This document shows, in pieces, positions 35,601 through 59,961 of a stretch of DNA of 64,000 nt. Position numbers and translations under genes: made by a program. Numbering within the stretch: the first letter of the stretch is position 1; each line of letters opens with the position of its first letter. This DNA comes from Hypomesus transpacificus (Eukaryota > Chordata > Actinopteri > Osmeriformes > Osmeridae), in assembly GCF_021917145.1 (NCBI RefSeq), contig NC_061070.1:9348743-9412742 (forward strand). Direction: 5' to 3'. The notes beneath the pieces were generated by a model, which saw only the letters and a program-made list of their open reading frames with translations, was not told the DNA's origin and did no database searches.

Positions 35601-36208
35601 CACTCACCCTTTTGATATTTGTTCTGTGTGCAGGTATGTTAGGTCCAGCTGTGTTTTTGGTGGCTGCTGGGTACACAGACTGTAACTACATCTTGGCCGT
35701 GGCCTTTCTCTCGGTCTCCTCCTCCCTTGGGGGATTGTCGGCCTCTGGCTTCAACATCAACCACCTCGACATCGCCCCCTCGTAAGGCCCACCATCGTTA
35801 CTGTTTTCAGAATCTATGTAGTTTACTTGGATGGAAAAAACATTTCAGTGACCTACTGGTTCTTCTTGTTTCTCATTGCAGATATGCTGGCATTTTGTTG
35901 GGCATCACCAACTCTTTTGCAACGATACCTGGTATGGTTGGACCAGTCATAGCCAGAGCACTGACCAAGAATGTAAGAATTGTTGTACATATGCTATTGC
36001 TTTTGAAATCATAATCTACTCCACCATCTAGTAACGTGTAGTTAATAATTAGAGGAGGTTGTTTGGTTAACAGTACTATATGTTTATATCCTAGAACACT
36101 ATTGAGGAGTGGCAGACCGTGTTCTACATCTCTGCCTGCATCAACCTGTTTGGCGCGGCCTTCTACACAGTGTTTGGCCGAGGCGAGGTGCAGCCTTGGG
36201 CTGTCTAG
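29610..36208 (+). CDS. slc17a5: Sialin, lysosomal sialic acid/H+ symporter (SLC17A5)
   Basis: Eleven exons: 29610-29694, 31196-31389, 31501-31734, 31889-31976, 32326-32412, 32724-32842, 34760-34921, 35274-35406, 35634-35781, 35882-35972, 36095-36208; 1455 nt, 484 aa (human 495). Sialin exports sialic acid and glucuronic acid from lysosomes using the proton gradient, and can carry acidic amino acids and nitrate. It is a 12-helix major facilitator protein. The N terminus has an acidic dileucine signal (DQEEPLL, residues 12-18) like the lysosomal sorting signal of human sialin. Conserved family blocks are [66 protein letters not shown] and [20 protein letters not shown]. Arg36 and His179 correspond to human Arg39 and His183, sites of Salla/ISSD mutations. 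The first lumenal loop has N-glycosylation sequons (NNT, NTS, NHT). These blocks point to sialin rather than vesicular glutamate transporters. All junctions are GT-AG and in phase. Confidence 0.96.
30168..30741. mobile_element. hAT-like non-autonomous element, copy 2 (slc17a5 intron 1)
   Basis: Starts CAGTGTTTCCCACAGATTA and ends GTGTGGGGAAACACTG. It is the shortest (574 bp) and least rearranged member of the family. At the place where copy 1 has 32 G it has a run of about 10 G. The interior closely matches copy 1, including the shared minus-strand open frame that gives [17 protein letters not shown]. Flanks CATAACA and CATGACA suggest a slightly decayed duplication. Confidence 0.8.
33350..33396 (-). 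repeat. Truncated SINE tail
   Basis: Reverse complement of the SINE 3' tail (TCTTATCCAGAGCGACTTAC) without head or body, in slc17a5 intron 6. Confidence 0.7.
33685..34389. mobile_element. hAT-like non-autonomous element, copy 3, internally inverted
   Basis: Starts CAGTGTTTCCCACAGG and ends near TGTGTGGGAAACAC. It shares the segment from GCTAAATAACTATTTAGC to TCGCTGATATC with copies 1 and 2 in the same orientation. The block 34185-34280, however, is the reverse complement of the matching block of copies 1 and 2 (CCTCCGTCTCTCTGTCACTC versus GAGTGACAGAGAGACGGAGG). The inversion is followed by a short minus-strand SINE-tail scrap (34280-34302). It lies in slc17a5 intron 6. Confidence 0.75.
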
Positions 36209-37390
36209 AAACCGTATTCCCACGACAACTGAGTCGTGGTCCGGGGACCGGCCTGCTTAACAAGTGAATACCTTAGTCATGGGAGTATACTGTAAGGCTT
36301 AAGCTCTTATATCAGGCCCATCAAGGTTTCTATATGCACAAACACTGATAGTCAAAACGCCTTTGAATTTAATTAAGAATATGAAATCATCCACATTGAA
36401 AACTTTAATCTGTTAAATGTAATCAAATGGCCCTTTTTATAGCTAGGCCTTAATATGATAAACAACCTCAGTAGTATACATATATTTCATTAGTTTTTCT
36501 CAGTTTTATTTGTAGTTGGTTTCCTTGTCATTTGATTGTATGTTTTTTTTTTTTTCATCTAACTTCCAAGTGTCATTTTGGTAGCTCCCCATCAGCATTA
36601 CATGGGAAGACAATGGAAAAAGCCATAATTTATAGGAGTCAGTTGTTCCCTGCTGATGATCAAACACTGCCCTCTTGTGCCTTAAACCAGTAGGCCAACT
36701 GGCCTGACAGTTCTGTACTTTGATCATCACATCAACCACGGGAAATGTAATGAAATGTATGCATATGTGAGGAAAATATTACAGGAGACTGGGAAACTTT
36801 CTGCACATAATTGTATATATACTAAGTCACTTTACTGTCATGAAGTGTATAATTCCTTGCTTAAGCCATTGTGTATCGGCCTTCATTACAGTAAATAATT
36901 ACGTATTTATCGTTTTGTATTGTTTAATATTCTTTTAAGACCAACTCTTTACATTTCATAAATGTTTATTTTCATTCATTCCTGATGTAAAGGTAAAATA
37001 TGTAATAATAAAATCTGTAAATTTGCTTATTTTGCTTAAGTCCGTCTTTGAATTGCAACCTTCCAACGCACTTCAAAGGAGTGATGTACAAATCTTAAAG
37101 CCAAATGGAGGTTAATTCTAAAGCCAAGATAGGGAGCGCCTCTAAAGTGCGGACCTGCACCTGCTATGCAAATCGGAATTGAACGCACCTTGCCCTGAAC
37201 GCAAAACCTTTCAGTGTATAGGACAACAATTTTGAATGGTAAACTTATCAATAGTCCGTCAGCGTTGGATGGGGACTTATTTGTATCATTGTTCAAACTA
37301 ATTGTAGGAGAATTCTAAACTCTTTACAGTCCCTTGTTGTGATGATCTAGGAGGGGGTAAGAGCATTGCGCGCAATTGCATAACCCCCTG
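36209..37390 (+). other. slc17a5 3' UTR and spacer to eef1a
   Basis: An AATAAA poly(A) signal at 37007-37012 fits a 3' UTR of about 800 nt after the stop at 36208. The remaining few hundred bases form the upstream region of eef1a. No other gene recognised. Confidence 0.6.
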
Positions 37391-37458
37391 TCTAATATAA
37401 ACGGATCAGCAACTCTCCTCCGTCTCCGATTCAGCACCGTATCGACGTCTACTAACAG
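37391..37458 (+). promoter_or_regulatory. eef1a TATA box, 5'TOP start and non-coding exon 1
   Basis: TATAAAC at 37396 is followed about 20-30 bp later by the pyrimidine tract CTCTCCTCCGTCTCC. That matches the known eEF1A arrangement: a TATA promoter and a 5' terminal oligopyrimidine start that places translation under mTOR/LARP1 control. A donor CTAACAG|GTAGG closes the short untranslated exon at 37458. It would splice to 38591. Confidence 0.7.
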
Positions 37459-41550
<4,092 letters not shown>

Positions 41551-42580
41551 ATGTTGTGCTGTACTGCCGACTCCAGAGTCACCTGTGGCAGGATAGTGGT
41601 CACCCAAGCCCACCCCCAAATTGGCATCTTCAACTCCATATTCAAAGACTGGCTAATAATCACAATGCATCGCAAAAGTATCAGGAGGAAAGAACACCAA
41701 ACAAGTCTGTGACACAGCTTTCAGTCTGACTCCATTTCGACCTGGTTGAATTCGTAATTATTTACGTGGTAATAGCACATTGCTAGTTTGGAACATTTAC
41801 TGTTAAAAAGGTTTGAATGACCATGTTCTCTGTCTGTGTGAGATATTGTAACCTCGGAGAGGTGTGGTAACGGCCACATCCTACTTTCTTTGGAGTGCAG
41901 TTTTAGGCCACTTCACACTGTTGTCTGGCTTTTAGTATTTGTTTGCACCTACTAGCGCCATAGTAACCTATAGGAACAAAACTTCTGAAAAGTATACATG
42001 CCATGTTATTGCTATAAAAAAGGAACAAAGGTAAAATCTCAAAATTTGTCTTACACTAAGTAGATTGATTGGTGACTCTTCATGCACTTTAATTGGCGTT
42101 TTGCTAACCTTGCACATGCACTGGAAAACTTTGAATTGGCATAATCTGCTGCACCTTACATAGTGTTTAGAATGGCTGGAGCCCCTTCATAACATTAAAA
42201 GATGTTTCAACCAAAACGTTGCTTTGCAGTGCTTATTGAAGTATGAGTGATATCAATCACTACCATTAGTATCATTTAATATCCATGTTGTCATAAAATA
42301 CAGAATTATAATGGCAAAAGTTGCATGTGCCAAAATAATTTTATTATACCATTTATGAAACAATGCTAACTTTACTGGCGTCAATTTAGCCATCCTTCTC
42401 TTGGGCTCAAAATGGGCAGTAGTTTTGATTCCCACAAGATGTAGCTGTTGTGTATACGCCCGTAACAGGAAATCTGATACTTTATTTAAAAAAATTACAG
42501 CATGTGACTAATATATTAAGGGGAGTGTTCGCGCCAAGCCTATATTCAAGTTACTTTCCTGACTACTAACTCAAACTACG
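41551..42580 (+). other. eef1a 3' UTR and cgas upstream region
   Basis: eef1a 3' UTR with ATTAAA at 42194-42199, then a spacer of about 380 bp to the cgas start codon. TTCGCGCC at 42528-42535 resembles an E2F site close to the cgas ATG. I see no convincing GAAANNGAAA interferon-response element in this strip. Confidence 0.55.
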
Positions 42581-44911
42581 ATGAGCGGAAAAGGGACACC
42601 ACCACACAAGGCCAAGGGTCCTCCAAGTACGGTGAAGGATGCAAAAAGAGCTCCTGTCAGTTCCAAGAGCAAACTCGAGAAGAAACCGAGTGAAGAAAAA
42701 CGTACTAGCGTGGATCTGGCAAAAATAACTCCTTCTGTCAGTTCCAAAAGCAAACTCGAGAAGAAACCGAGTGAAGAAAAACGTACTGGCGTGGATCTGG
42801 CAAAAAGAACTCCTGTCAGTTCCAAAAGCAAAATCGAGAAGAAACCGAGTGAAGAAAAACGTACTAGCGCGGATCTGGCAAAAATAACTCCTTCTGTCAG
42901 TTCCAAAAGCAAAATCGAGAAGAAACCGAGTGAAGAAAAACGTACTAGCGTGGATCGGAAACAAAAGACTGAAATGATCGCTCCGGTGGCACAAGTAATG
43001 AGCGCGGATGAGAAAAAGACAACCCGTGTTGCCAAATGTGCAGGAGACTGCGATGCCCAAGATCCTGGGGCAATACTTCGTTTGACCCTTGAGAAACTGA
43101 AGATCAAGACGGTAGATAAATCGGAGAGCGCATGTAAAGTCAATGACATTATACATCGCATCATGGATCATATGAAAAAAAATACGGAATGTTTCAGAGA
43201 AGTAAAAGACCTGCGAACTGGAAGTTACTATGAGAATTTGAAGGTGGGTACAGGGCTACCCACTTAGCCTAAACGATGCCTCCAACTAAATTGTGTATTT
43301 TCCTATGTAACTTTTGTAATCAACCAAGTTAATATTCCCACCCCCAGATCTCTAATCCTGACGAATTTGACGTGATGCTGACGGTTCCAGTCAATCGGGT
43401 ACTTGTTCAGCTGTTTGGAGATGATGGAGCATTTTATACCGTGGCATTGAAACGCGGGAAGCACCAACTGAATCGATTTGTGCATGAAGAAGACTATACA
43501 ATTTCAGCCTTTAAGATGCTGAAAGATTTCAGAAAGGAGGTTAAGGCGTGTGTGAAATCAATCGAGGGTGCGTTAATAGCCTGCTTTTGTCAAGCGCAAA
43601 AAGGTGTTTGTGCTTGCATAGCCTATCTGCTCCTAATTAGGGGGGTCAGATGGTTAGGGAGTCGGGCTATTAATCAGAAGGTTGTTGGTTCGATTCCAGG
43701 CTGTGCGAAATGACGTTGTGTCCTTGGGCATGGCACTTCACCCTACTTGCCTCGGGGAGAATGTCCCTGTAGTTACTGTAAGTCGCTCTGGGTAAGAGCG
43801 TCTGCTAAATAGCTAAATGTAAATTATGACTTTTCCCCCCAGGCGTGGAGGTAGAAAAGAAGAAAAAGGGTTGCCCGGCCGTGACTTTACAGATAACGGG
43901 GATGAGAACGGCTATATCCCTCGACGTTGTTTTAAGTCTTGAAGTGCAGACTAGCTGGCCTTCATTCACCAATGACGGCTTCCTTATTGATGGATGGCTC
44001 GGGACCAAAGAAAAAAAAAAATACAAATGGGAACCTTACTATCTTGTTCCCAAGTATGAGGGAAAAGGCACCGTGGAACGAGAGGGCATCGTTGCCAAAG
44101 GTAGGCCTATGCTGAAATTGTATGGATCATAAAAGCTTAATGCAATTAAGCCTTAATTTTAAGGCTACAGCGACTAAATAGTCTATAAATGTTTTGTTAA
44201 GGCATGATCATTAATTGCTGCAAATTGGCCAATAGGCTACGTAAAAAGCCCGTGACAGTCTGGACACGTATTTCTCATGAATAATTGAAAAGGAAAGTAA
44301 CATTATCTTGTAAGAATGTTTGGCAATGCCAACTCTGTTTCGATATGTCGCACAGATGCGTGGCGCATCTCCTTTTCACACGTGGAGAAGTCCATCCTGA
44401 AGAACCACGGATCCCAGAAGACCTGCTGCGAGGTGGGAGGGGCTCGCTGCTGCAGGTAGGCCAATAGCCTTTAGACACCTTGCAAGCTCCAAAAGCCTCG
44501 TTCCTAAATGGACTGTAAATCTGAATAAGCGCAAATCCGTCAGACTAAGGCTACATAATAAAAGTCTGTTCCCGTTATAGAAAAGATTGTCTGAAACTGC
44601 TGAAGCACCTGTTGGGCCTCTTGAAAGAGAAACAGCCTTCACTGTCCAAGTTCTGCTCCTACCACGCCAAGACCACTCTCCTCCACGCCTGCTGCACCAG
44701 GACCAGGGACAGCGAGTGGGAGGCCAGCAACTTGAGTGATTGCTTCCAGCTGTTGTTGGAGGACTTTGAGCGCCATCTGAAGGACAGAAAACTCCCCAAC
44801 TTCTTTATCCCCACCCAGAACTTGTTAACTAGTATCGACCGCAAGAGCTGTGAAATGTTGGCCCGGTGTATTTCTGAGGAACGCAATAACGGCTTCCCAA
44901 TCTTCAAGTGA
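42581..44911 (+). CDS. cgas: Cyclic GMP-AMP synthase (cGAS/MB21D1), cytosolic DNA sensor
   Basis: Five exons: 42581-43243, 43348-43567, 43843-44100, 44356-44455, 44581-44911; 1572 nt, 523 aa (human 522). cGAS binds double-stranded DNA and makes 2'3'-cGAMP from ATP and GTP, which activates STING. The catalytic nucleotidyltransferase site is complete: Gly214-Ser215 (TGSYYENLK), Glu227 and Asp229 (DEFDVML), and Asp322 (SLDVVLSLE). The zinc thumb that sets the DNA-binding surface is intact as His398, Cys404, Cys405 and Cys412, spaced H-x5-CC-x6-C, followed by a further Cys. Conserved Mab21 blocks include ISFSHVEKSIL, KFCSYHAKTTLLHACC and the C-terminal ERNNGFPIF. The first ~210 residues are low-complexity and basic, and residues ~25-126 form four tandem repeats. 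The first ATG after an in-frame-free upstream strip was chosen. A gene between eef1a and ddx43 is the expected place for CGAS. Fish can carry two cgas genes; which one this is cannot be told from the window. Confidence 0.95.
42654..42960 (+). repeat. cgas: Four coding tandem repeats (78-81 bp) in cgas exon 1
   Basis: GTCAGTTCC recurs at 42656, 42737, 42815 and 42896, giving unit spacings of 81, 78 and 81 bp. Each unit codes VSSKSK-(L/I)-EKKPSEEKRT followed by (S/G)(V/A)DLAK. Units 1-2 carry CTC (Leu) and units 3-4 ATC (Ile). Linkers alternate between TPSVSS and TPVSS, which suggests a two-step or higher-order (159 bp) duplication. DNA identity between units is very high and they keep frame. 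Confidence 0.95.
43641..43825 (+). repeat. tRNA-derived SINE filling cgas intron 2
   Basis: Plus-strand copy of the same SINE family as 8921-9115: head GGGGTCAGATGGTTAGGGAG, B-box-like GGTTCGATTCC, body TGTGTCCTTGGGCATGGCAC and tail GCTCTGGGTAAGAGCGTCTG. It takes up about 185 of the 275 bp intron (43568-43842) and ends 17 bp before exon 3. Confidence 0.9.
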
Positions 44912-46577
44912 AGTTACAGATTGCCAATTATGAATAATATTCTAAAGAAGAGTTCTTCCTTCGAATCTGTTTATGTTTTAACTACAAAAGTAATAAGTAA
45001 AATCCTATTGAAAACCTGGTGTGTTCTGTTTGACTAGTATCAGTATTCTGTGACGCATCAGGCACCTATTGGAAACCCTGCAAGCTATTCAGGTTCTACT
45101 GGTATGTTACAGAACACAACAAATAGGCCTATGCATCAACATCATAGAGCGCTCTATATTCCTACAACTTGTGTAATGAAAGTTTTATTGTTAACACACA
45201 AGGAACCACTTTTAAATAGGCACTACTCCCCCACAGCATTGTCTACACTGCATAAATCTGAGTTCATGCAAACAAGGCAGGACTGCCCTTGACTTACATA
45301 GGTAAAGTCTCTTTTCCAAGAGTAAAGCCTCACAGCCAATAAAAATTATTTATGATTATGATCTGAGTAACTTCAATTATTCAAATTTCTATGATTGGTG
45401 TGATTTTCTTTCATTACTAGTCCCTTTCACAAGCACAGGTTGATGTATTATGGATAGCATTTTCATCTGTAGTGGGTAAGATGATTAACTTCCGGTCTGT
45501 TTTGATGTTCTCAACTGGATATCCGTGTCGGACTTGCATGTATAAATTAGCTAGGAGTTTATGCAGAGACTCAGCAATCACCATGAGACGGAGGTCAAGG
45601 TCCGGATATCATATGATAGCAGGGTCACAAATCCCAAGCGCCTGAGTCACACAAAAAAGTCCGCGATTAAAAAAAAGAAAAACCTGTGTTCATCACGCAT
45701 GCAATGGATGTCAGCCGAACCCTCGTTCTGTTTAGATCAATAGTAATCGAGTCGATAAGCGTGTCTTCTTGTATGATCAATACGCAACTGTGAGGGGCGC
45801 GAATGGACAGAGCGGCCAGTCGTTCCCCTTGCAGGTTCCAGCCCGACGTGCACGAATACAACTGTACAAATGCCAATGAAATTTACACCCAAAATGCTGA
45901 CAAAAGTTTGATTAACGATTTCCAACGAGGCCTCCATTGGTATTCTTAACCTGGAAGGATAATAGATAAAAGTGATAGATCGAGTGTGTCTTCTTGTCTG
46001 ATCAAGACGCTACTGTGATGTGCGCGAACAATAGCTTGCTTCAATAAACTTGAATTTCATAATTTGTGAGTTCCATTTCTGACCACTGGTTAGTTCTAGA
46101 TTATATTGATATACACTTCAGTAGTTTGCATATACTTGACCATCTTTGAACCATACGTGATAGCACCATGGGGCTTGGACTATTGTCAATCTATTAGCCT
46201 ATCTATTTTAATGTAAAGGGGAAGCTAAATGATTTCCTCATGGCCCCAAAAAAACGTAGATGTCTGCTAATAAGGTGACACGGTAACACTTTTTTTTCTT
46301 TTTGGGGGGGAGTAACGAAGACCCATTTTGACCCAGGAAAAACCCTGATAGCTTAGTTTCGTTTCTCTAGAAATATAGACATTCCAGGGTGTGTCGTCTA
46401 AAGAGCCTAAGGGCCTTAACAATGCTTTACACAGCTGGCGAGATGCCCATGAAACAAACAGGAAGCCAATTTGCTGGGGTGTTGTTGGACATGGGCTACA
46501 GCCCACTGGGGCACAAGTGAGCTTGCTGCGCATTCACTACTCGGCTATAGAAACTCCCCTTGCTTAACCCACTATAC
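44912..46577. other. cgas 3' UTR and spacer
   Basis: AATAAA at 45338-45343 is a plausible cgas poly(A) signal. Beyond it no gene is recognised. A diverged direct repeat of about 43 bp occurs at 45761-45803 and 45986-46028. Confidence 0.45.
45761..46028. repeat. Pair of diverged direct repeats
   Basis: GTGTCTTCTTGTATGATCAA at 45761 and GTGTCTTCTTGTCTGATCAA at 45986. Similarity continues for about 43 bp through CGC-ACTGTGA-G-GCGCGAA, with roughly five mismatches. Copies are 225 bp apart. Family not recognised. Confidence 0.6.
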
Positions 46578-47151
46578 CAGGGGTTTTCAACTGGGGGTCC
46601 GCGGCGGCATTGCAGGGGGTCCGCGACACGAGCCTATGTTGATCAGTCCACCATAGATTTTTTTTAATTTGTATACATTTGCTTTGACATTTCAACACAT
46701 TTCCAAACTAGCCTACTCTTGAATATCGTGAAAAATATCTAAAATAAGAAAAATAATATAAAGGTGATGAAACCTGCTTGGGGCTAGCTAGAACAACAAC
46801 AACTACTAGTACAACTACAAACTGCAATTTAATAATAATGTAATAGTTATCAGTTCTTAAGCACTGAAAATCAACCGTTTTGGTTGTTTTTTTTTTACAA
46901 AATGTTCATAATTGTTCAGAATCTCACATACACATTAACATTTTTCAGATTCAATGTAGGCTTACATTGTTTGAGGTTTTTAAGTAGATATATGTCGATT
47001 TGTTTGAGGTTTTTAAATAAAAGCTACATGGAAAACCAAATGTTAAAACTTCCTTCTATCCACACGCACGCACGCAGGCACATCGGTGGGCCGCGGATTA
47101 CTTTCTAGTAAGAATGGTGTTCACTGGGACAAAACCAGTTGAAAACCCCTG
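46578..47151. mobile_element. hAT-type non-autonomous element with perfect 8 bp duplication
   Basis: Begins CAGGGGTTTTCAACTGG and ends CCAGTTGAAAACCCCTG, perfect 17 bp inverted ends. Identical CACTATAC flanks it at 46570-46577 and 47152-47159. It is 574 bp, AT-rich inside and carries no transposase frame. Confidence 0.92.
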
Positions 47152-47159
47152 CACTATAC

Positions 47160-48678
47160 AACAGTTCAGGGACGCAAGTTTGATATCAGCTTTGGCAGGG
47201 ACATTTTTTTGCATTCATTTAAGCGCAAATACTGTTTTTTGAGCTTCATGTTATATTGTTTTTATGTTTTAATCAAAATAAGATGATCGGTCCATCATGT
47301 AGAAACTTTTTAAAGTTTTGTAGTGTTTTCTTAGCCTACCTCAATTCTGACTTGTTAGCAGAGTCTGACCCCTGGACTTCTGTGTGCGTGCTGCAGGCTA
47401 TTTGGCAAGCTCAGAAGAGCGCGCTGACATGGACATGACATTCAGTGGGCATGGGTTTGTTTTCGATTGAACTTTGACTTTGATTCGGCTTTGATTTTAC
47501 AGGCGTTGATTGGGATACTCCGTTTATTTTTCCGGGATTATCTAAATGAATGCACTGACTAATAAAGTTAATTGTTAAAACTCAAATTTGGGATTTTACT
47601 GGGGCACAGCAGATTTATACTGGGGCACGTGCCCCAGTAAAAAGGGTCTGACGACGCCCTTGGAGAGTTGTATGAATGAAGATGAAATACCCGTCTTTCA
47701 TGTATCCATTTAGTCACCGTAAAACGAGTGAACCACCCTTAGATCTCCTTTCCAGACACAGGCCCTAGGAAGGCCAGGCTTTGTTTTGAAATATCAATAG
47801 GAGAACACGGTAAATGGTCACACAGAGGCATACTCACCTGGACTCCTTGCATTTAAACGTCATCCATGGAGGTATTCAGTCTTCCACCATGAAGACTTGA
47901 GACAATATGGGTCAATTGCCCCCATGTTACACTTCTGTGTAAAACAGATCAGGTGAAGGGTAGAATCCAAGTACAGTTTGAAAGCAACTTTGAGAGCCGA
48001 AATTAAAGTTTAAAAAATAGTCGGCAATATCCTTTGTTCATTTACTCCCACCTGGACAAATTCCCCTTGGAAAAGCAGATGACACTCTCTCCTTAGTTTT
48101 ATTGCATTTAAAAGAGCAAGTTTGCACTCAGTTGGGTTTTACAACAACAAAATGACAAACTTGTTGATTGTATGGTGTTTAATTAATTAAAGAGCTTGAG
48201 ATCATTGGGTTGTATAACAGGAATTCAAGCGATTACATGAACAAATGTGTCGACACGCTGCGACACGCTCAAGAACACGCAGTTTCCCTCCGGTAAGGCA
48301 CTAAGAGACCATGTGATGACAGCACAAATCATAGAAAGTAAAAATGGTTAGTTATGTAAGGAAATTTGTTTAAATTGGAACTTTTCCTCAAAGATGATAC
48401 ATGGCAACAGCAACTCGCCAACAAATAAATGGTCTTTTAAACACTCAAAAACAAAATGGCTTGTTATTTATAAAAACACAGCAAACAAAACAAAATTAAC
48501 ACACACAAAAGACCATCAGAACACCAGAGGTTCCAGAAACGGCTTCTTCCTGAAGAAGTAAATCGCATTTAAAGATTATATATATATAAAACACTTCTGT
48601 AGAAAACACTTCTGATTGTATCTCATTGAAAAGGGTTGAGTACCCAATAGTGCAGTGTTCAAAATAAGTACCTATCCC
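47160..48678. other. Spacer between cgas and ddx43
   Basis: No gene recognised. It contains a 22 bp perfect palindrome at 47618-47639 (TACTGGGGCAC and its inverse) with a nearby half copy at 47598. The ddx43 3' UTR probably ends within 48098-48684, where two AATAAA signals are read on the minus strand (48679-48684 and 48098-48103). Confidence 0.45.
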
Positions 48679-48792
48679 TTTATTTCACCCATGACCACAA
48701 ATGTCAACATGACTGGACTGGCTCCAAGGCTTTGCTGCTATACTCAGTATGGGTGTGCCGTGTGCGTGGGAGTGTTGGTGTACCTTACGTGG

Positions 48793-58851
<10,059 letters not shown>

Positions 58852-59894
58852 TACAAACGTGCACAATTACCAAGCCAGTTAGAAATCACTCCAAACATCC
58901 GGTTACGGTTCTTTCGATGGTTAAATCTATGACACAAATTCTAATGACCAATAGAATATTTAGTTTGGCTACTATTAAAGACCACGACTTTAAAAGCCCA
59001 TAAGTATGAAAAAGGAGAAAAAACACTTTGAATACAATTTTTATATGTATAAAAGAATATATAGAATTATGATTGCAGAGATTTTCTAATATTGTGTTTT
59101 TTCTTGTGTAAAAATGTAGGTTAGCTAAAAGTCATTGCATGAATTATCACAAAGCTAAGCTAATGAATAGATATGGGCTTTGAAAGTAAACATTTATTTA
59201 TTTTTGTGGGGAGGGGGGCATTCAACATGATTGATATTATTAAGTAGGTTTTATTAATAAATTAATGTTTACCGTCCTTGTTAGCCTACTTTAACCCAAA
59301 CGGAGTACAATAATCAGATTCCCAGCAAATTATTTTCATATGAATCCACTGTCCGTTTTGCCTATGTCAAACACACTTATGAGCAAAACACTACACATAG
59401 CCTACCTGCACCCTTCATGAAGGGCCCACCAACCTACAGATGTGTGAATTGAATGAAAAAATCTTAAATAACATTTGTCGATTTTTTTTTACTCCTCAGT
59501 ATACCAATTAACGGTACACACACACACATACACACATATACACAAATATGTTTGTACCATGCTGAAGATAATGTGTATTTTGACTTGTGGGGTACAGTTG
59601 TGGAATTGTTTATATGATGGACTCAAGCAAAATATGAATATATATCAATTCTAAAATATTCACATAAACACTTTTTTTTGGAGAGGTACAGGGGTGAGGG
59701 GTGCAAGGTCTTTCACAATACTTCCAGGGGAGTTTCCATTTTTGAAGCAGCAGCGAGTTTCGATGCAGATCATACCTATACTCAGACCATGCTTACGGGG
59801 TATCAATACACAAGATCAAGTCCACATCTGATTTCCACAGAATGAAATCTTCATTAGAATTTGTTTGTAATAATGTTTAAAAAAATTATGTTTT
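58852..59894. other. ddx43 upstream region and spacer to the SUN gene
   Basis: About 1 kb, very AT-rich. It should hold the ddx43 promoter near 58852-58950 and the end of the SUN-gene transcript. No gene recognised. A short CA-rich patch occurs near 59517-59545. Confidence 0.5.
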
Positions 59895-59900
59895 TTTATT
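59895..59900 (-). terminator. Poly(A) signal of the SUN-domain gene
   Basis: TTTATT on the plus strand reads AATAAA on the minus strand, 62 bp after the stop codon at 59962. Confidence 0.6.
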
Positions 59901-59961
59901 TAGCAAAAATATACTGAGGTAGACATAGAGTGGTGTGATGGGGCGTGGCAGGCAGGGGGGC

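Noticed and set aside
43641..43720. tRNA-like gene in cgas intron 2
   Set aside because: A- and B-box-like words are present, but the cloverleaf is not complete and the body and tail match the SINE at 8921-9115.
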